Positions 44,450 through 52,066 of a DNA stretch of 64,000 nucleotides are shown one piece after another. Position 1 is the first letter of the stretch. Every line of letters starts with the position of its first letter. Origin of the DNA: Nitrospirillum viridazoti (lineage in GTDB: Bacteria > Pseudomonadota > Alphaproteobacteria > Azospirillales > Azospirillaceae); NCBI RefSeq assembly GCF_007827975.1, contig NZ_VITT01000025.1; one strand, given 5' to 3'. The position numbers and the translations under genes are program-made. Under the pieces are notes generated by a model. That model ran no database searches and was not told the origin of the DNA. It saw nothing but the letters and a program-made list of their open reading frames with translations.

Positions 44450-44869
44450 TCAGAAGGGCTTGCCGATCACCAGGAACAGGATGCCCACCACCGCCAGCAC
44501 GATCAGGGCAGGGATGAAACGGACCAGGGCGGTGCGGCGGCGCCCTTCCCCGGCCGCCAGACGGCGCAGGGCGCCGGCCTGGGCGCCGTGCAGGCCCGAC
44601 AGCGCCGTGACCAGCGCCAGCTTGGCCCACAGCCAGCCGGCGGAGGGCAGCCAGCCGCCCTTGACCGCAAGGGTCAGGCCCAGGCCCCAGACCAGCAGGA
44701 TGGCCGGCCCCGTCACCCAGCGATGCCAGGCCCGCGCCGCGCGCCAGAAGGCGGGCGACAGGGCATCGGCGCTGGGCACGAAGGCCAGCAGCAGGGCCGC
44801 CGCCAGCAGGCCCGCCACAAAGGTGACGGCCGCGGCGGCGTGCAGTGATTCCAGCCAGAGGTAGGGCAT
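44450..44869 (-). CDS. CopD/HemJ-like four-helix membrane protein
   Basis: The 139-residue protein has four hydrophobic helices with conserved histidines at their ends (LESLHAAAAVTFVAG, RAWHRWVTGPAILL, TALSGLHGAQAG), the arrangement of CopD-like haem- or copper-binding membrane proteins. Function is not assignable. It lies 168 bp upstream of the zntB-like gene in the same direction. Confidence 0.7.
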   Translation of the reverse strand: MPYLWLESLHAAAAVTFVAGLLAAALLLAFVPSADALSPAFWRAARAWHRWVTGPAILLVWGLGLTLAVKGGWLPSAGWLWAKLALVTALSGLHGAQAGALRRLAAGEGRRRTALVRFIPALIVLAVVGILFLVIGKPF

Positions 44870-44952
44870 GGGTCCGGATTCCCGATCTTAAGTCCGCCCC
44901 CTTGATACACTAGCCGCCACCCCACCGGATGGGCCAATTTGACCAAGCGAAA

Positions 44953-44976
44953 CGGCCCCGGATCGCTCCGGGGCCG
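44953..44976 (-). terminator. Terminator of the SDR gene at 45002
   Basis: CGGCCCCGGA-TCGC-TCCGGGGCCG, perfect 10-bp stem; on the minus strand it runs into TTTCGCTT, 25 bp after the SDR stop. Confidence 0.75.
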
Positions 44977-45001
44977 CCAATTGCATCATGCTTGCGACGT
45001 C

Positions 45002-45757
45002 TTAAACCTGCGCCAGACCGCCATCGGCGAACAGCTCGGCGCCGGCGACGAAGCTGCTGTCGCTGGAGGCCAGGAACAGGGCGGCCTTGGCGATCTCCTC
45101 CACCTCGCCCACGCGGCCCAGGGGCACCTGGCTGGCCATGTAGTCCAGCAGGCCCTGCTGCTGGGCGGCGTCGGGGCCGGCCAGTTCCACCAGGCCCGGC
45201 GTGCGGATGGGGCCGGGGCTGAGGACGTTCACGCGGATGCCGCGTTCCTTCAGATCCAGGGTCCAGCTGCGGGCGAAGTTTCGCACCGCCGCCTTGCTGG
45301 CGCTGTAGACGCTGAAGGTCGCCGTGCCGGTGCTGCCGGCGGTGGAGCCGGTCAGGATCACCGAGGCGCCGTCCACCAGCAGGGGCAGGGCCTTCTGCAC
45401 CGTGAACAGCACGGCCTTCACGTTGCGGCCGAAGATATCGTCGTAGTGCTCTTCGGTGATCTGGCCCAGGGGCAGCATGGTGCCGCCGCCGGCATTGGCG
45501 AACAGGACGTCGATGCGGCCGGCCGCGGCCTTCACCTGCTCATAGAGGCGGTTCAGGTCTTCCGCCTTGGCGCTGTCGGCCTGGACGCCGGTGGCGTTGG
45601 GGCCGATGGCCGCCACCGCCGCCTGCAGTTCCGGGGCGCGGCGGCCGGTGATGAACACCCGGGCGCCCTCGGCCGCGAAGGCCTTGGCGGTGGCGAGGCC
45701 GATGCCGCTGGTGCCACCGGTGACGACCGCGACCTTGCCTTCGAGTTGGCGAGCCAT
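45002..45757 (-). CDS. Short-chain dehydrogenase/reductase (LysR-linked)
   Basis: The 251-residue SDR has TGGTSGIG (cofactor), FANAGGG, the serine in LTGSTAGS and YSASKAAV (Tyr-x3-Lys). ATG 45757 follows AAGGAAA. A frame extension to 45856 is not needed. It is divergent from the LysR gene at 45864, its likely regulator. Substrate unknown; the classical SDR size and ending DGGLAQV are typical of quinone or hydroxy-acid reductases of this type. Confidence 0.92.
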   Translation of the reverse strand: MARQLEGKVAVVTGGTSGIGLATAKAFAAEGARVFITGRRAPELQAAVAAIGPNATGVQADSAKAEDLNRLYEQVKAAAGRIDVLFANAGGGTMLPLGQITEEHYDDIFGRNVKAVLFTVQKALPLLVDGASVILTGSTAGSTGTATFSVYSASKAAVRNFARSWTLDLKERGIRVNVLSPGPIRTPGLVELAGPDAAQQQGLLDYMASQVPLGRVGEVEEIAKAALFLASSDSSFVAGAELFADGGLAQV

Positions 45758-45848
45758 TTTGTATTTCCTTTCAGTGCCTTGGTTTGTGCCGCCCGTCTCT
45801 GTCCGTTGTGGGCGGCGGCTGATGGACAAAAGATGTCGCCAAACCCGG

Positions 45849-45865
45849 ATTTCCAAAATAGAAAT
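45849..45865. promoter_or_regulatory. LysR-type box overlapping the lysR start codon
   Basis: ATTTC-N7-GAAAT (T-N11-A core TTTCCAAAATAGAAA) ends on the ATG of the LysR gene, between it and the divergent SDR gene. Confidence 0.45.
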
Positions 45866-46811
45866 GACTGAAAACTATTGTTGCAGGTTTGATGTGACCA
45901 AGGTTCCAGACTTCGAAGGCTTGGCCATGTTCGCCAAGGTGGCGGAGGAGCGGTCGTATGCCGCCGCCGCCCGGGCCATGGGCGTGTCGGTCGCCACCGT
46001 GTCGCGCGGCGTCACCCGGCTGGAGGACAGGCTGGGCGCCCGCCTGTTCAACCGCACATCCCGCCGCCTGGCCCTGACCGACGTGGGCGCCGCCCTGGCC
46101 GCCCGGGCGTCGCAGCTGTATGCCGAGGCGGAGGCTGTGGAGGACGCGGCGCGGGAGCTGTCCAGCCGGCCGCGCGGCACCATCCGCCTGGCCGTGCCCA
46201 TGTCCTTCGGTGTGCGCTGGGTGGCGCCGCTGTTGCCGGCCTTCCTGCGCGCCTATCCCGAGATCACCATCGATTTGCACCTGAGCGACGCCACGGTGGA
46301 CCTGATCGGCGAGGGGTTCGACGCCGCCCTGCGCATCGCCGTGCTGACGGACAGCTCGCTGGTGGCGCGCCAGCTGTGCCCCATCGCGCGGCACATCGTC
46401 GCCGCCCCGGCCTACATCGCCCGCTATGGCCGGCCGCACCATCCGGGCGAGCTGGCGGCCCACCATTGCCTGGGCTACGCCTACCGCGCCCGGCAGGACG
46501 TCTGGCGCCTCACCAACCGCGCAGGGGAAGAGGCGGTGGTGGCGCCCACCGGCCCCCTGCGCGCCACCAATGTGGAGGCGCTGCTGCCCACCGTGCTGGA
46601 CGGACTGGCCATCGCCGAATTCCCGGAATTCGTGGTGGGGGAGCAGTTGGCCGATGGCCGGCTGGTGGAGTTGCTGGACGGTTGGTCACTGCCCTTGGGC
46701 GGGCTGTACCTGGTGACCCCGACCACCCGCGCCCGCCCCGCCAAGGTGGAGGCGCTGGCCGATTTCTTCATCGAGCACATGGCCCGCCCCGCGTGGCGCC
46801 AGCCGCAATAG
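45864..46811 (+). CDS. LysR-type regulator (divergent from SDR at 45002)
   Basis: The 315-residue protein has an N-terminal winged HTH (SYAAAARAMGVSVATVSRGV) and effector-binding lobes (GTIRLAVPMSFGVRWVAPLL). ATG 45864 gives MTENYCCRF; the HTH starts at about residue 20, slightly late for the family, so a start at the downstream ATG (AMFAKV) cannot be excluded. It probably controls the divergent SDR gene. Its 3' end, with the stop, is tandemly duplicated (see repeat at 46796). Confidence 0.9.
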   Translation: MTENYCCRFDVTKVPDFEGLAMFAKVAEERSYAAAARAMGVSVATVSRGVTRLEDRLGARLFNRTSRRLALTDVGAALAARASQLYAEAEAVEDAARELSSRPRGTIRLAVPMSFGVRWVAPLLPAFLRAYPEITIDLHLSDATVDLIGEGFDAALRIAVLTDSSLVARQLCPIARHIVAAPAYIARYGRPHHPGELAAHHCLGYAYRARQDVWRLTNRAGEEAVVAPTGPLRATNVEALLPTVLDGLAIAEFPEFVVGEQLADGRLVELLDGWSLPLGGLYLVTPTTRARPAKVEALADFFIEHMARPAWRQPQ

Positions 46812-46843
46812 GAACCCCCGGCGCCAGCCGCGATAGGAACCCA
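46796..46843 (+). repeat. 25-bp tandem duplication of the lysR 3' end
   Basis: GCGCCAGCCGCAATAGGAAC at 46796 recurs at 46821 as GCGCCAGCCGCGATAGGAAC. The first copy holds the last codons and TAG stop of the LysR gene; the second is non-coding in that frame. Confidence 0.85.
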
Positions 46844-46901
46844 AGCCACCCCCCGGGGTTCACAGCCTGGGATCACAGCGGCAAACCACGGGAGACGAGA
46901 C

Positions 46902-47456
46902 ATGACCGAGAAAGCGGAGTTTCCAGTGTCCAAGGTGCGCCGCTATCTGGAACCGGGGCCCATTGTGCTGCTGTCCAGCGCCCATCGGGGGCAGCGGGAC
47001 ATCATGGCGCTGGGCTGGCATACGATGATGGAATTCACGCCGGCGCTGGTGGGCTGCGTCATCGCCGCCGACAACCACAGCTTCGAGCTGGTGCGGGGCA
47101 GCGGCGAATGCGTGCTGAACCTGCCCACCGCCGCCATGATCGACACCGTGGTGGGCATCGGCAACACCAGCGGGACGGAGGTCGACAAGTTCGAGCATTT
47201 CGGCCTGACGGCGGGCCGGGGGGTGGATGTGGACGCCCCGCTGATTCGCGACTGTCCCGTCAACATGGAGTGCCGGCTGGCCGACACCAGCCTGGTGGAC
47301 CGCTACAACTTCTTCATTTTCCAGGTGATGAGAGCCCACGCGGTGCCGCAACCGGAACACCATGAGACTCTGCACTACACCGGCGACGGCGTGTTCATGG
47401 TGGCGGGCGAGATCGTCAGTCGGCGGGAGCAGTTCCGGCCCGAACTTCTGGACTAA
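46902..47456 (+). CDS. Flavin reductase-like FMN-binding protein
   Basis: The 184-residue protein matches flavin-reductase-like split-barrel proteins: PGPIVLLSSAHRGQRDIMALG, the block VGCVIAADNHSFELVR, GECVLNLPTAAMID and FEHFGLTAGRGVDVDAPLI. It should bind FMN and either supply reduced flavin to a monooxygenase or act as a small flavoprotein. No monooxygenase is adjacent. It follows the LysR gene in the same direction after 90 bp. Confidence 0.85.
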   Translation: MTEKAEFPVSKVRRYLEPGPIVLLSSAHRGQRDIMALGWHTMMEFTPALVGCVIAADNHSFELVRGSGECVLNLPTAAMIDTVVGIGNTSGTEVDKFEHFGLTAGRGVDVDAPLIRDCPVNMECRLADTSLVDRYNFFIFQVMRAHAVPQPEHHETLHYTGDGVFMVAGEIVSRREQFRPELLD

Positions 47457-47556
47457 CCGTTGGCGGGCCGATAGCTGCCGTCGCAAAGTCGCTCTACAGC
47501 CGGGGCGCGTCCGGCATTAGGGTCGCCATCCCAAGGATGATGACCCGGCACGTTTC

Positions 47557-48453
47557 ATGTCGCCCCGCCTGTACCTGACCTTCCCCCTGATGGCCGTGCT
47601 GATCTGGACCGGCAACAATCTGGTGACCAAGGCCTCGGCCGGGGCCATTCCGCCCAGCGTTATCGCCTTCGACCGCTGGCTGCTGGCCTTCGTCCTGCTG
47701 ACGCCGTTCTGCCTGTGCGGGGCCTGGGCGCGGCGGTTCGTCATCCGCCAGCACTTGCCCCAGATCGCCATCCTGGGCCTGCTGGGCATGGCCCTGTATC
47801 AGGGGTTGGCCTACTACGCCGCGGCCAGCACCAGCGCCACCAACATCGGCATCTTCGTGGCCCTGGTGCCGCTGCTGACGCTTGGCCTCAGCAGTGTCTG
47901 GCTGCGGCAGAAGCATGGGCCCCTGGCCCTGGTGGGCGGGGTGGTATCGCTGGCCGGCATCCTGTTCGTGCTGGGACAGGGCGATTACGGCCGCCTGCTG
48001 TCGCACGGCGTGGGCCGGGGTGACGCCTTCATGCTGGGCGCCTGCGTCGCCTATGCCGGCTATGGTGTCTGCCTGAAGCGCTGGCCCCTGCCGCTGCCGG
48101 TATGGACGGCGCTGTACGTCCAGGTCGCGGCGGCGCTGGTCTTCCTGCTGCCGGGCTATCTGCTGGCGCCGTCGGCCCCGGCCACGCCGGCCAACGCGGC
48201 CCTGATCCTGTATGCCGGCATCCCGGCCTCCATCGTGGCGCCGGTGTTCTGGATGCAGGGGGTGAAGCATTTGGGGCCGGGCCGCACCGCCATCTTCATG
48301 AACCTGCTGCCCATCACCACCGCCGTGCTGGCGGCCCTGCTGCTGGGCGAGGTGCTTCACCCCTATCATTTGGTGGGCGGCGGGCTGGTGGTGCTGGGCA
48401 TCGTGCTGGCGCAACGCCCCGCCCGGCCGCGACCGGCCACCGCCCAGCTCTGA
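47557..48453 (+). CDS. EamA/DMT-superfamily exporter
   Basis: The 298-residue protein has ten membrane helices in two EamA repeats (first ending near residue 135, second beginning DAFMLGACVAYAGYGVCLKR). GVKHLGPGRTAIFMNLLPI is the typical late motif. Likely an exporter of metabolites or amino acids; substrate unknown. It is convergent with the 3-hydroxyisobutyrate-dehydrogenase-like gene. Confidence 0.9.
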   Translation: MSPRLYLTFPLMAVLIWTGNNLVTKASAGAIPPSVIAFDRWLLAFVLLTPFCLCGAWARRFVIRQHLPQIAILGLLGMALYQGLAYYAAASTSATNIGIFVALVPLLTLGLSSVWLRQKHGPLALVGGVVSLAGILFVLGQGDYGRLLSHGVGRGDAFMLGACVAYAGYGVCLKRWPLPLPVWTALYVQVAAALVFLLPGYLLAPSAPATPANAALILYAGIPASIVAPVFWMQGVKHLGPGRTAIFMNLLPITTAVLAALLLGEVLHPYHLVGGGLVVLGIVLAQRPARPRPATAQL

Positions 48454-48472
48454 ACGGTCAGCCCTGAACCCC

Positions 48473-49342
48473 TCAGCCACCGGTGTAGAGGCGGATGAGG
48501 GCGGAGACGTTCTCGGCGCCGTGGCCGGCCTCCCGCGCGCGCTCCAGGACCGACAGGGCCGCGTCCGCCACGGGGGTGTCGGCCTTCAGCGCGTCCGCCG
48601 CCTGAGTGGCGTAGCGGAAGTCCTTGGCCATCAGGTTCACCGGAAAGCGCACGGCGAAGTCGCCCGCCTGCATCATGCGGGCATAGCCGGCGGCGGCCGG
48701 GCTGGCCACCGGCAGGGTGGTCAGAACATCCAGGGCGGCGGTGCCGTCGAAGCCGGCCCTGCCCAGGAAACCCATCATCTCGGCCCAGGCGGCCAGCTGG
48801 ATGCCCAGCAGGCCGTTCACCGCCAGCTTCATGACCGCACCCCGGCCCACCGGGCCGACATGGCGGACAGCCGCCGCCAGGGGCGCCAGCACCGGCTGCG
48901 CCCGGTCGAAGGCGTCGCGCTCGCCCCCGGCCAGGACGATCAACTTGCCATCCTGCGCCTGAGGCAGGCTGCCCACCACCGGCGCCTCCAGGAAGCCCGC
49001 CCCGGTGGCGGTCACCGCCGCCGCCAGCTGGGTGGCCCAGGCGGGGGAGACGGTGCTGCACTCGACGGCGATGGCGTCCTTGCCCATGCCCGCCAGGGCG
49101 CCCGTCTTGTCATCCAGCCACACGGCCCGGGACGCCGTGTCGTCGGCCACCATGGCAATGACGAAGTCCGCCCCGGCCGCGGCCGCGCGCGGGCTGGCGC
49201 CGGCCGTGGCGCCCAGCGCCGCCAGGTCCGCCGCCGCGGCGGGGGAGCGGTTCCACACCGTGACGGCGTGCCCCGCCCTGACCAGGTTCGCGGCCATGCG
49301 GGCGCCCATGGCGCCCAGGCCCAGGAATGCGACCTTGCTCAT
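48473..49342 (-). CDS. NAD(P)-dependent beta-hydroxyacid dehydrogenase (HIBADH family)
   Basis: The 289-residue enzyme starts with a Rossmann fingerprint FLGLGAMGARMAANLVRAGH, has a DTxS-type segment EAPVVGSLPQAQDGKL and the catalytic lysine region GRGAVMKLAVNGLLG. The family includes 3-hydroxyisobutyrate and tartronate semialdehyde reductases; GxVGSxPQAxxG suggests a glyoxylate/succinic semialdehyde-type member but substrate is uncertain. It follows the SDR gene at 49368 after 25 bp, likely one operon. Confidence 0.88.
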   Translation of the reverse strand: MSKVAFLGLGAMGARMAANLVRAGHAVTVWNRSPAAAADLAALGATAGASPRAAAAGADFVIAMVADDTASRAVWLDDKTGALAGMGKDAIAVECSTVSPAWATQLAAAVTATGAGFLEAPVVGSLPQAQDGKLIVLAGGERDAFDRAQPVLAPLAAAVRHVGPVGRGAVMKLAVNGLLGIQLAAWAEMMGFLGRAGFDGTAALDVLTTLPVASPAAAGYARMMQAGDFAVRFPVNLMAKDFRYATQAADALKADTPVADAALSVLERAREAGHGAENVSALIRLYTGG

Positions 49343-49367
49343 GCTTTCATACTCCTCGACGGAGGGC

Positions 49368-50066
49368 TCACCACGGAACGGTGGTGCCCCGATAATCCAG
49401 ATACTGCAGGCCGGGCTTGCCGGCCTGGGCGGTCACCACGTCGACCACGCGGGGAATGCTTTCGGACACATCCAGGCTGGCGGCCGGCCCGCCCATGTCG
49501 GTGCGCACCCAGCCGGGGGCGATGACCAGCAGGGTGCGGCCGTGCGCCGGCTGCCGGGCAGCGTAGGACCGCATGAGGGTGTTCAGCGCCGCCTTGCTGG
49601 CGCGATACACCTCCCACCCGCCGCTGAGGTTGTTGGCCACGCTGCCCAGGCCGGAGGACATGACGGCGATGGTGCCCTTGGGCGTCACCAGCGGACCCAG
49701 CACCTCGACACAGCGCATGGGCGCCAGGGCGTTGGTCACCTGGACACGGACGAATTCCTCGGTCGACACCTCGCCGATGGTCTCTTCCGGGTTGTTGGTG
49801 ACGCCGGCGTTGACGAACAGCACGTCGACCCGGCTGCCCTCCAGGCGCCGGCGCAGGGCCGCGATCTGGTCGGCATGGACGATGTCCACCGTCTCCACCG
49901 TCAGGCGGCCCTGGGCCTCGCCCGCCAGCTCATGCAGGGGCCCGGGCTCGGCACTGGGACGGACGGTGGCGATAACCTGCCAGCCACGGGTCAGATACTC
50001 CTGCGCCAAGGCCAGGCCCAGGCCACGGGAGGCGCCAACGATGAAGGCGGTGGGGGACGCGGACAT
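49368..50066 (-). CDS. Short-chain dehydrogenase/reductase (third)
   Basis: The 232-residue protein has the N-terminal VGASRGLGLALAQEYL, LFVNAGVT, serine in VMSSGLGS and YRASKAALN (Tyr-x3-Lys). It is shorter than the other two SDRs and closest to the group annotated as csgA/carbonyl reductase-like. It is the first gene of a probable two-gene operon with the HIBADH-family gene. Confidence 0.9.
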   Translation of the reverse strand: MSASPTAFIVGASRGLGLALAQEYLTRGWQVIATVRPSAEPGPLHELAGEAQGRLTVETVDIVHADQIAALRRRLEGSRVDVLFVNAGVTNNPEETIGEVSTEEFVRVQVTNALAPMRCVEVLGPLVTPKGTIAVMSSGLGSVANNLSGGWEVYRASKAALNTLMRSYAARQPAHGRTLLVIAPGWVRTDMGGPAASLDVSESIPRVVDVVTAQAGKPGLQYLDYRGTTVPW

Positions 50067-50290
50067 AGGGGGACCCTTTCTGCTAGGGGCGCCGGCCGCC
50101 CCGGTGCGCGCCGGGATCGGGCCATGAGGGAGGGGAGACGCCTGATATGGGGCGGCTCCCGCGAAAATCAGGGGTGAAAGTCAGCGGCGAAAATCTTGGG
50201 GGGCCTGGAACGAGCATGCCGCAGCGCGTTCCATCCGCGCGATTGACGATGAGTCATCAGGCGGCTGACCAGCCGTCATAGCCACCGGGC

Positions 50291-50341
50291 TTGACCTTAT
50301 TTTACCCGGGTATTATACCCCAGCCAGGATATCACCCGGGT
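50291..50341 (+). promoter_or_regulatory. Promoter with paired ACCCGGGT palindromes before the GIY-YIG gene
   Basis: TTGACC (50291-50296), 16 bp, TTATAC (50313-50318). Perfect 8-bp palindromes ACCCGGGT lie at 50304-50311 (between -35 and -10) and 50334-50341, exactly 30 bp apart, flanking the probable start of transcription. Confidence 0.6.
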
Positions 50342-50357
50342 GAAACAGGATCGCACC

Positions 50358-50696
50358 ATGCAGAGCCAGGACAGGAAGGCGGCCATCGCCGACTACAAGA
50401 AGCGGGAGGATGAGCCCGGCATCTACGCCCTGCGCTGCGCCGCCCTGCCGGACACCGTGTGGGTGGGGCCCACGCCGACCCTGGACACCATCCAGAACCG
50501 GCTGTGGTTCAGCCTGCGCCACGGCGGCCACACCCACCGGGGCCTGCAAGCCGTCTGGGCCGCCCACGGGGCCGACGCCTTCACCTTCGAGGTGCTGGAA
50601 CGGCTGGAGCCGGAGGAAAGCCCCTACCTCGCCCGCGCCCAACTGAAGAACCGCGCCGCCCATTGGCGGGCGGCGCTGAAGGCGGAGGCGATTTAA
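50358..50696 (+). CDS. GIY-YIG nuclease-like protein
   Basis: The 112-residue protein carries a short GIY-YIG fold: EPGIYALRC for GIY, VWVGPTPTLDTIQNRLWFSL for the YIG strand and following helix (YIG is WVG), then LRHGGHTHRGLQAVWAAHG and FEVLERL. AGGA lies before ATG 50358. Free-standing members of this type are of unknown target; the catalytic set is incomplete to the eye, so nuclease activity is uncertain. It has its own promoter with a paired palindrome. Its stop overlaps that of the convergent HEAT gene. Confidence 0.75.
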   Translation: MQSQDRKAAIADYKKREDEPGIYALRCAALPDTVWVGPTPTLDTIQNRLWFSLRHGGHTHRGLQAVWAAHGADAFTFEVLERLEPEESPYLARAQLKNRAAHWRAALKAEAI

Positions 50697-51187
50697 TTAT
50701 CCGTCTCAGCCAAGCAACTTAGGCAGGCGTCTAGGGCCTCCCTTGCCGCCGCATCGACGGAAAGTTCACTCGAAGGCTCAGCCCAAACCCGCAAATCGTC
50801 GATAAGCGACGGATGGCGGCAAAGTGCCGCTGCCTCCAGGACTGGGATGGTCACATGCTCAGCGGCCAATGCCCTGCGCACCAGGGGCAAGGCCGAGGCA
50901 GGATCAACCTTGGCGACGCCCAAGATGGCCTCGGCTCGGACAATTTCGATTTCGTCCTCGGTTGCACGCAGCAGCACGTCGCGCACAGCGGGCGTGTCGA
51001 TATCAGCCTGTGCCAGTAAGAAAACCGCCCAGTCGCGGTTGATGGGATCACAATCCGTAGTCAGGTCCATCAACCGGCCCAAGGCGGCGGCGCCACCGTC
51101 TCCCGATAACGACACCTTCTCGGCAATGAAATCCTGAAGGAAAGGCGATGGCGGTTCATACCACTCGTTCACGGGGCCACTGCTCAT
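50693..51187 (-). CDS. HEAT-repeat protein
   Basis: The 164-residue soluble protein consists of helical pairs of about 30-35 residues (DPINRDWAVFLLAQADIDTP, VRDVLLRATEDEIEIVRAEA, ALPLVRRALAAEHVTIPVLE), the pattern of HEAT or PBS-lyase-like repeats used for protein binding. Base composition is lower in GC than neighbours. Partner and function are unknown. It starts 3 bp after the GST stop on the same strand (51191), so it could be translated with it. Confidence 0.75.
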   Translation of the reverse strand: MSSGPVNEWYEPPSPFLQDFIAEKVSLSGDGGAAALGRLMDLTTDCDPINRDWAVFLLAQADIDTPAVRDVLLRATEDEIEIVRAEAILGVAKVDPASALPLVRRALAAEHVTIPVLEAAALCRHPSLIDDLRVWAEPSSELSVDAAAREALDACLSCLAETDN

Positions 51188-51190
51188 GGG

Positions 51191-51898
51191 TCACCCCGGC
51201 CGCTTCGGGATATCCAGTCCGCGCTGCACCGCCGGCCGCGCCAGGCCGCGTTCCAGCCAGGCGGGAACGTTCTTGAGGCTGGCGTAGTCCACCAGCTCGC
51301 CGGCGCCGTAGAAGCCCACCAAGTTGCGCACCCAGCCCAGGCAGGCGATGTCGGCGATGGTGTACTCCTCGCCCATGATCCAGGGGCGGTCGGCCAAGCG
51401 GCCTTCCAGCACGCCCAGCAGGCGCTTCGATTCGTCGGCGTAGCGCTTCAGGGGGCGCTTGTCCTCATAGTCCTTGCCGGCGAATTTGTGGAAGAAGCCC
51501 ACCTGGCCGAACATGGGGCCAATGGCCGCCATCTGGAAGAACACCCATTGCAGGGTCTCGTAGCGGGCGGTCGCGCCAGCGGGCAGGAACTTGCCCGTCT
51601 TTTCCGCCAGATAGACCAGGATGGCGCCGGACTCGAACAGGGCGATGGGCGTGCCCTCCGGCCCGTTGGGGTCAATGATGGCCGGGATCTTACCGTTGGG
51701 GTTCAGCGACAGGAATTCCGGCGTCCAGCTCTCGTTCTGCATGATGTTGACGAGATGCGGCTCATAGGGCAGCCCCGTCTCCTCCAGCATGATGGAAACC
51801 TTCACGCCGTTGGGCGTGGGCAGCCCATAGAGCTGGATGCGGTCGGGATGCTGGGCCGGCCAGCGGCGGGTGATGGGGAAGGCGGACAGGTCGGTCAT
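51191..51898 (-). CDS. Glutathione S-transferase (nu/Ure2p-like)
   Basis: The 235-residue protein has the thioredoxin-fold N-terminal domain (IQLYGLPTPNGVKVSIMLEE, SLNPNGKIPAIIDPNG, LFESGAILVYLAEK) and the helical C-terminal domain (RPWIMGEEYTIADIACLGWV). NGVK at the active site and the long DPNGPEGTP insert fit the YghU/Ure2p-like nu class, which has disulfide-reductase activity. ATG 51898 is chosen; the frame opens at 52048 without similarity. It lies upstream of the HEAT gene. Confidence 0.88.
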   Translation of the reverse strand: MTDLSAFPITRRWPAQHPDRIQLYGLPTPNGVKVSIMLEETGLPYEPHLVNIMQNESWTPEFLSLNPNGKIPAIIDPNGPEGTPIALFESGAILVYLAEKTGKFLPAGATARYETLQWVFFQMAAIGPMFGQVGFFHKFAGKDYEDKRPLKRYADESKRLLGVLEGRLADRPWIMGEEYTIADIACLGWVRNLVGFYGAGELVDYASLKNVPAWLERGLARPAVQRGLDIPKRPG

Positions 51899-51984
51899 CG
51901 GGCTTCTCATCAGTCGGCGGGGGATGGCATTGAACCGCCAATCCGCCCCCGCTTCAACGACCGCGGTCACAACCTGAAAGAAAA

Positions 51985-52015
51985 GGGCGGATGCCCGCGC
52001 CCGCCGCCTGAGGGG
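51985..52015 (-). repeat. Partial dispersed repeat, copy H
   Basis: Minus-strand CCCCTCAGGCGGCGGGCGC then GGGCATCCGCCC matches the first 30 bases of the element. It begins 52 bp beyond the GH31 stop. Confidence 0.55.
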
Positions 52016-52046
52016 CGGCAGCTGATCGGTCACGATCAACTGCCGC
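52015..52046 (-). terminator. Hairpin after the GH31 gene
   Basis: GCGGCAG-C-TGATCG-GTCA-CGATCA-A-CTGCCGC, a 13-bp stem with one internal mismatch, 20 bp past the GH31 stop on the minus strand. No U-run; it abuts copy H. Confidence 0.55.
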
Positions 52047-52066
52047 ACGTATTGGATACGGGCCGC

